Assembly: GCF_001761485.1 (NCBI RefSeq)
Contig: NC_090775.1
Span: 2,487,001-2,551,000 of the forward strand
DNA from: Yarrowia lipolytica
Taxonomy: Eukaryota; Ascomycota; Dipodascomycetes; Dipodascales
Length of the DNA stretch: 64,000 bases
Direction: 5' to 3'
The notes under the pieces were generated by a model. The model was not told where the DNA came from. It did not search any database and worked only from the letters and a program-made list of their open reading frames with translations. How positions within the stretch are numbered: position 1 is the stretch's first letter; every line of letters begins with the position of its first letter. The translations under genes were made by a program, and so were the position numbers. Positions 62,683 through 64,000 of the stretch are shown here, in pieces.

Positions 62683-64000
62683 ATGTCTCACGGAGCTGGA
62701 GGGTACATCAATGGCGTGGTCTCCGACAACAAGACCCCGTCGCCGTCACAGCCTCCAGTTCATGTCCCCAAGCGAAAGCCGGTCCATCGAAAACCTGTGG
62801 GAGTGGACTCGAATTCCACCACTCCAAGTGCCAGCCCGAACCCTCAGACAGGCTCACCTCTGCTGGGACCTCCAATCATACCTTATGGAGCTGCGAGTGC
62901 CACGGGCACGCCGTCTGCTGCTCCGGGGACGCCTCCTGCAGCCGCCAAAAAGCAATACCGGTATTCTTCTCTGCTTGATCCAGAGCCGACCTCTCCGAAA
63001 CCCGCGACCTCGGAACGCCGGGCCGTAAGCGAGGCCCGAAAAGTGCCTCCACTTCAAACGACATCTGCTGGCGGATTATCTGGAGCAATCAACTTTTCCA
63101 AACCCGTGTCACCGGCAAGCCAACATGCACAACAGGGCGTGGGGTTTGGTAGAGCACAGGCCTCACAGTCGTCTACGGCCCAACCACCGCCGTCGCTGCC
63201 ACCAAAGGTCCCCGTAACATCAACCCACAACCCCTACTCGGGGACTCCGGAGCTGAAACAGGCGTCGTTTGGTTATCAGGCCAGTCAGTTTGCAAGCCCA
63301 GCTGCCGCTCCTTATGCTACTAACGGAACGTCACCAAAACAGCATGACTCGACCAGCCGCAACTACAGCGCTTCTTCTCGACCACCGGTGCCCAACACGT
63401 CTTATTCGACACCAGTAGCACCTTCGACACCTAAGAATAATGGACCTGGCGGAAATGTACCTGGGGGAAGTGCCCATGGAAGCACGTCCGCAAGCTCGCA
63501 ACAGAGCCCTCCCTACCCAGTCCCCGCAAACACGTCGTCATACGGATCAGCATCGAATACGACACGACAACCCTCGGCCGCCTCGACCACAACCTCTTCC
63601 AGCAAGTCTACCCTGCCATACCCAGTTCCTACTCCTGCTGCAACAAAACCCACGCCGCAAACTCCTCCCGTTCAGAGTGCGTACAAGTTTGATAGCCCTC
63701 AAGTCGAGGTCAAGCCCGTGGCCAAACCAGCAGTGTCTAAACCGGCTATGCCACCTATTCCCAAAACTACCATTAACACGTGCCCCCCTGCCATGCCTCC
63801 TGTTCCCAAGACCAACATTCAAAAGCCAATACCCACACCTGCACCAGTAGCTCCTGCTGTCACAAAGGCACCTGTACCAGCCCCTGCTTCTGCGCCCACT
63901 CCTGCTGCTGCACCCATCTACCAGCCGTCGCACCATCTGCCTCCTCGGTCTCCTTCCCCGGACTCGGACTACCAGCACTCGCCTCCCCGACGAACGCTGC
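62683..64000 (+). CDS. Proline/serine-rich protein, 3' end beyond the window
   Basis: The frame is open from the ATG at 62683 (ATCACAATGTC) to the window end, 439 codons. It begins MSHGAGGYINGVVSDNKTPSPSQPPVHVPKRKPVHRKP and is low-complexity Pro, Ser, Ala and Thr throughout, with many SP/TP sites and PxxP runs (QPPPSLPPKVP; MPPIPKTTIN; MPPVPKTNIQ; PPRSPSPDS). Such sequence is typical of disordered cytoskeletal or signalling scaffolds that bind SH3 domains, or of an N-terminal regulatory tail. No folded domain is reached in the window, so I do not assign a family. TYPVP-like repeats (YPVPANTS, YPVPTPAA) and the PAMPP[IV]PKT pair are visible. Confidence 0.8.
   Translation, partial: MSHGAGGYINGVVSDNKTPSPSQPPVHVPKRKPVHRKPVGVDSNSTTPSASPNPQTGSPLLGPPIIPYGAASATGTPSAAPGTPPAAAKKQYRYSSLLDPEPTSPKPATSERRAVSEARKVPPLQTTSAGGLSGAINFSKPVSPASQHAQQGVGFGRAQASQSSTAQPPPSLPPKVPVTSTHNPYSGTPELKQASFGYQASQFASPAAAPYATNGTSPKQHDSTSRNYSASSRPPVPNTSYSTPVAPSTPKNNGPGGNVPGGSAHGSTSASSQQSPPYPVPANTSSYGSASNTTRQPSAASTTTSSSKSTLPYPVPTPAATKPTPQTPPVQSAYKFDSPQVEVKPVAKPAVSKPAMPPIPKTTINTCPPAMPPVPKTNIQKPIPTPAPVAPAVTKAPVPAPASAPTPAAAPIYQPSHHLPPRSPSPDSDYQHSPPRRTL

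Noticed and set aside
1-64000. Search by eye for dispersed 5S rRNA genes, LTR or LINE elements and CRISPR arrays
   Set aside because: The 5S internal control words and a complete element with terminal repeats or reverse transcriptase motifs were not found; small fragments could be missed without a search.

Overview
This window is eukaryotic nuclear DNA, and everything points to a hemiascomycete yeast of the Yarrowia lipolytica type. The basis is the gene content (recognised by eye, no search was run), base composition near 50% GC, long spacers with short tandem words, and the intron grammar. Four protein genes are interrupted close to the start codon by an intron that opens with GTGAGT and closes with a CTAAC branch box lying 2 to 4 bases before CAG, an arrangement characteristic of Yarrowia. 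Nothing bacterial, no CRISPR array and no intact mobile element was found.

Layout, left to right: a LACTB2-like metallo-beta-lactamase-fold nuclease (1144-2058 +); the cyclin-dependent kinase subunit Cks1 (3205-3504 -); a Dfg5/Dcw1 GPI-anchored alpha-1,6-mannanase-like wall enzyme (5987-7390 +) followed by a small unknown protein (7680-7940 +); an Rch1/SLC10A7-type membrane protein (9313-10641 +); ribosomal protein eS6 with an intron (12457-13329 -); a MEF2-type MADS-box regulator of the Rlm1/Smp1 kind with an intron (15174-16808 -); an alcohol acetyltransferase-like enzyme (18345-19664 -); a small secreted hydrophobic protein (20374-20949 -); and a Mme1-like mitochondrial carrier (22984-24093 -). 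After a 5.4 kb gene-poor stretch come an RRM+YTH RNA-binding protein (29450-30595 +), a GLTP/HET-C2 lipid transfer protein with an intron (30819-31720 -) and an arrestin-like protein (32775-34259 -). A second gene-poor stretch of 4.2 kb precedes eIF3a (38465-41332 +) and an oligopeptide transporter (43985-46756 +). A tRNA-Asn with an intron (47857-47948 +) and a cysteine- and proline-rich cell-wall protein with a broken reading frame (49335-51787 -) follow. A third gene-poor stretch of 5.7 kb leads to a CTP-dependent diacylglycerol kinase (57476-58333 +), beta-COP with an intron (58693-61657 -) and the start of a proline-rich protein that runs off the window (62683 +).

There is no operon or gene cluster: neighbours are functionally unrelated housekeeping, wall, transport and trafficking genes. 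Several concern the cell surface (Dcw1-like, the secreted 191-residue protein, the Cys/Pro-rich wall protein, an Rlm1-like regulator whose relatives act in wall-integrity signalling), but their linkage is probably incidental.

No clearly new biological system stands out. The observations most worth following are: a 20-base stretch identical to the 3' end of the Illumina paired-end adapter (19995-20014), abutting a codon-biased piece of an otherwise absent membrane-protein gene, which suggests an assembly scar; frame breaks confined to the repetitive ends of the wall-protein gene; paired Tbf1-like and Cbf1-like sites upstream of eS6; a dispersed palindromic word family (TACTTGTA/TACAAGTA) filling the spacers; and the RRM+YTH protein with a possible leader intron and a two-codon upstream ORF.
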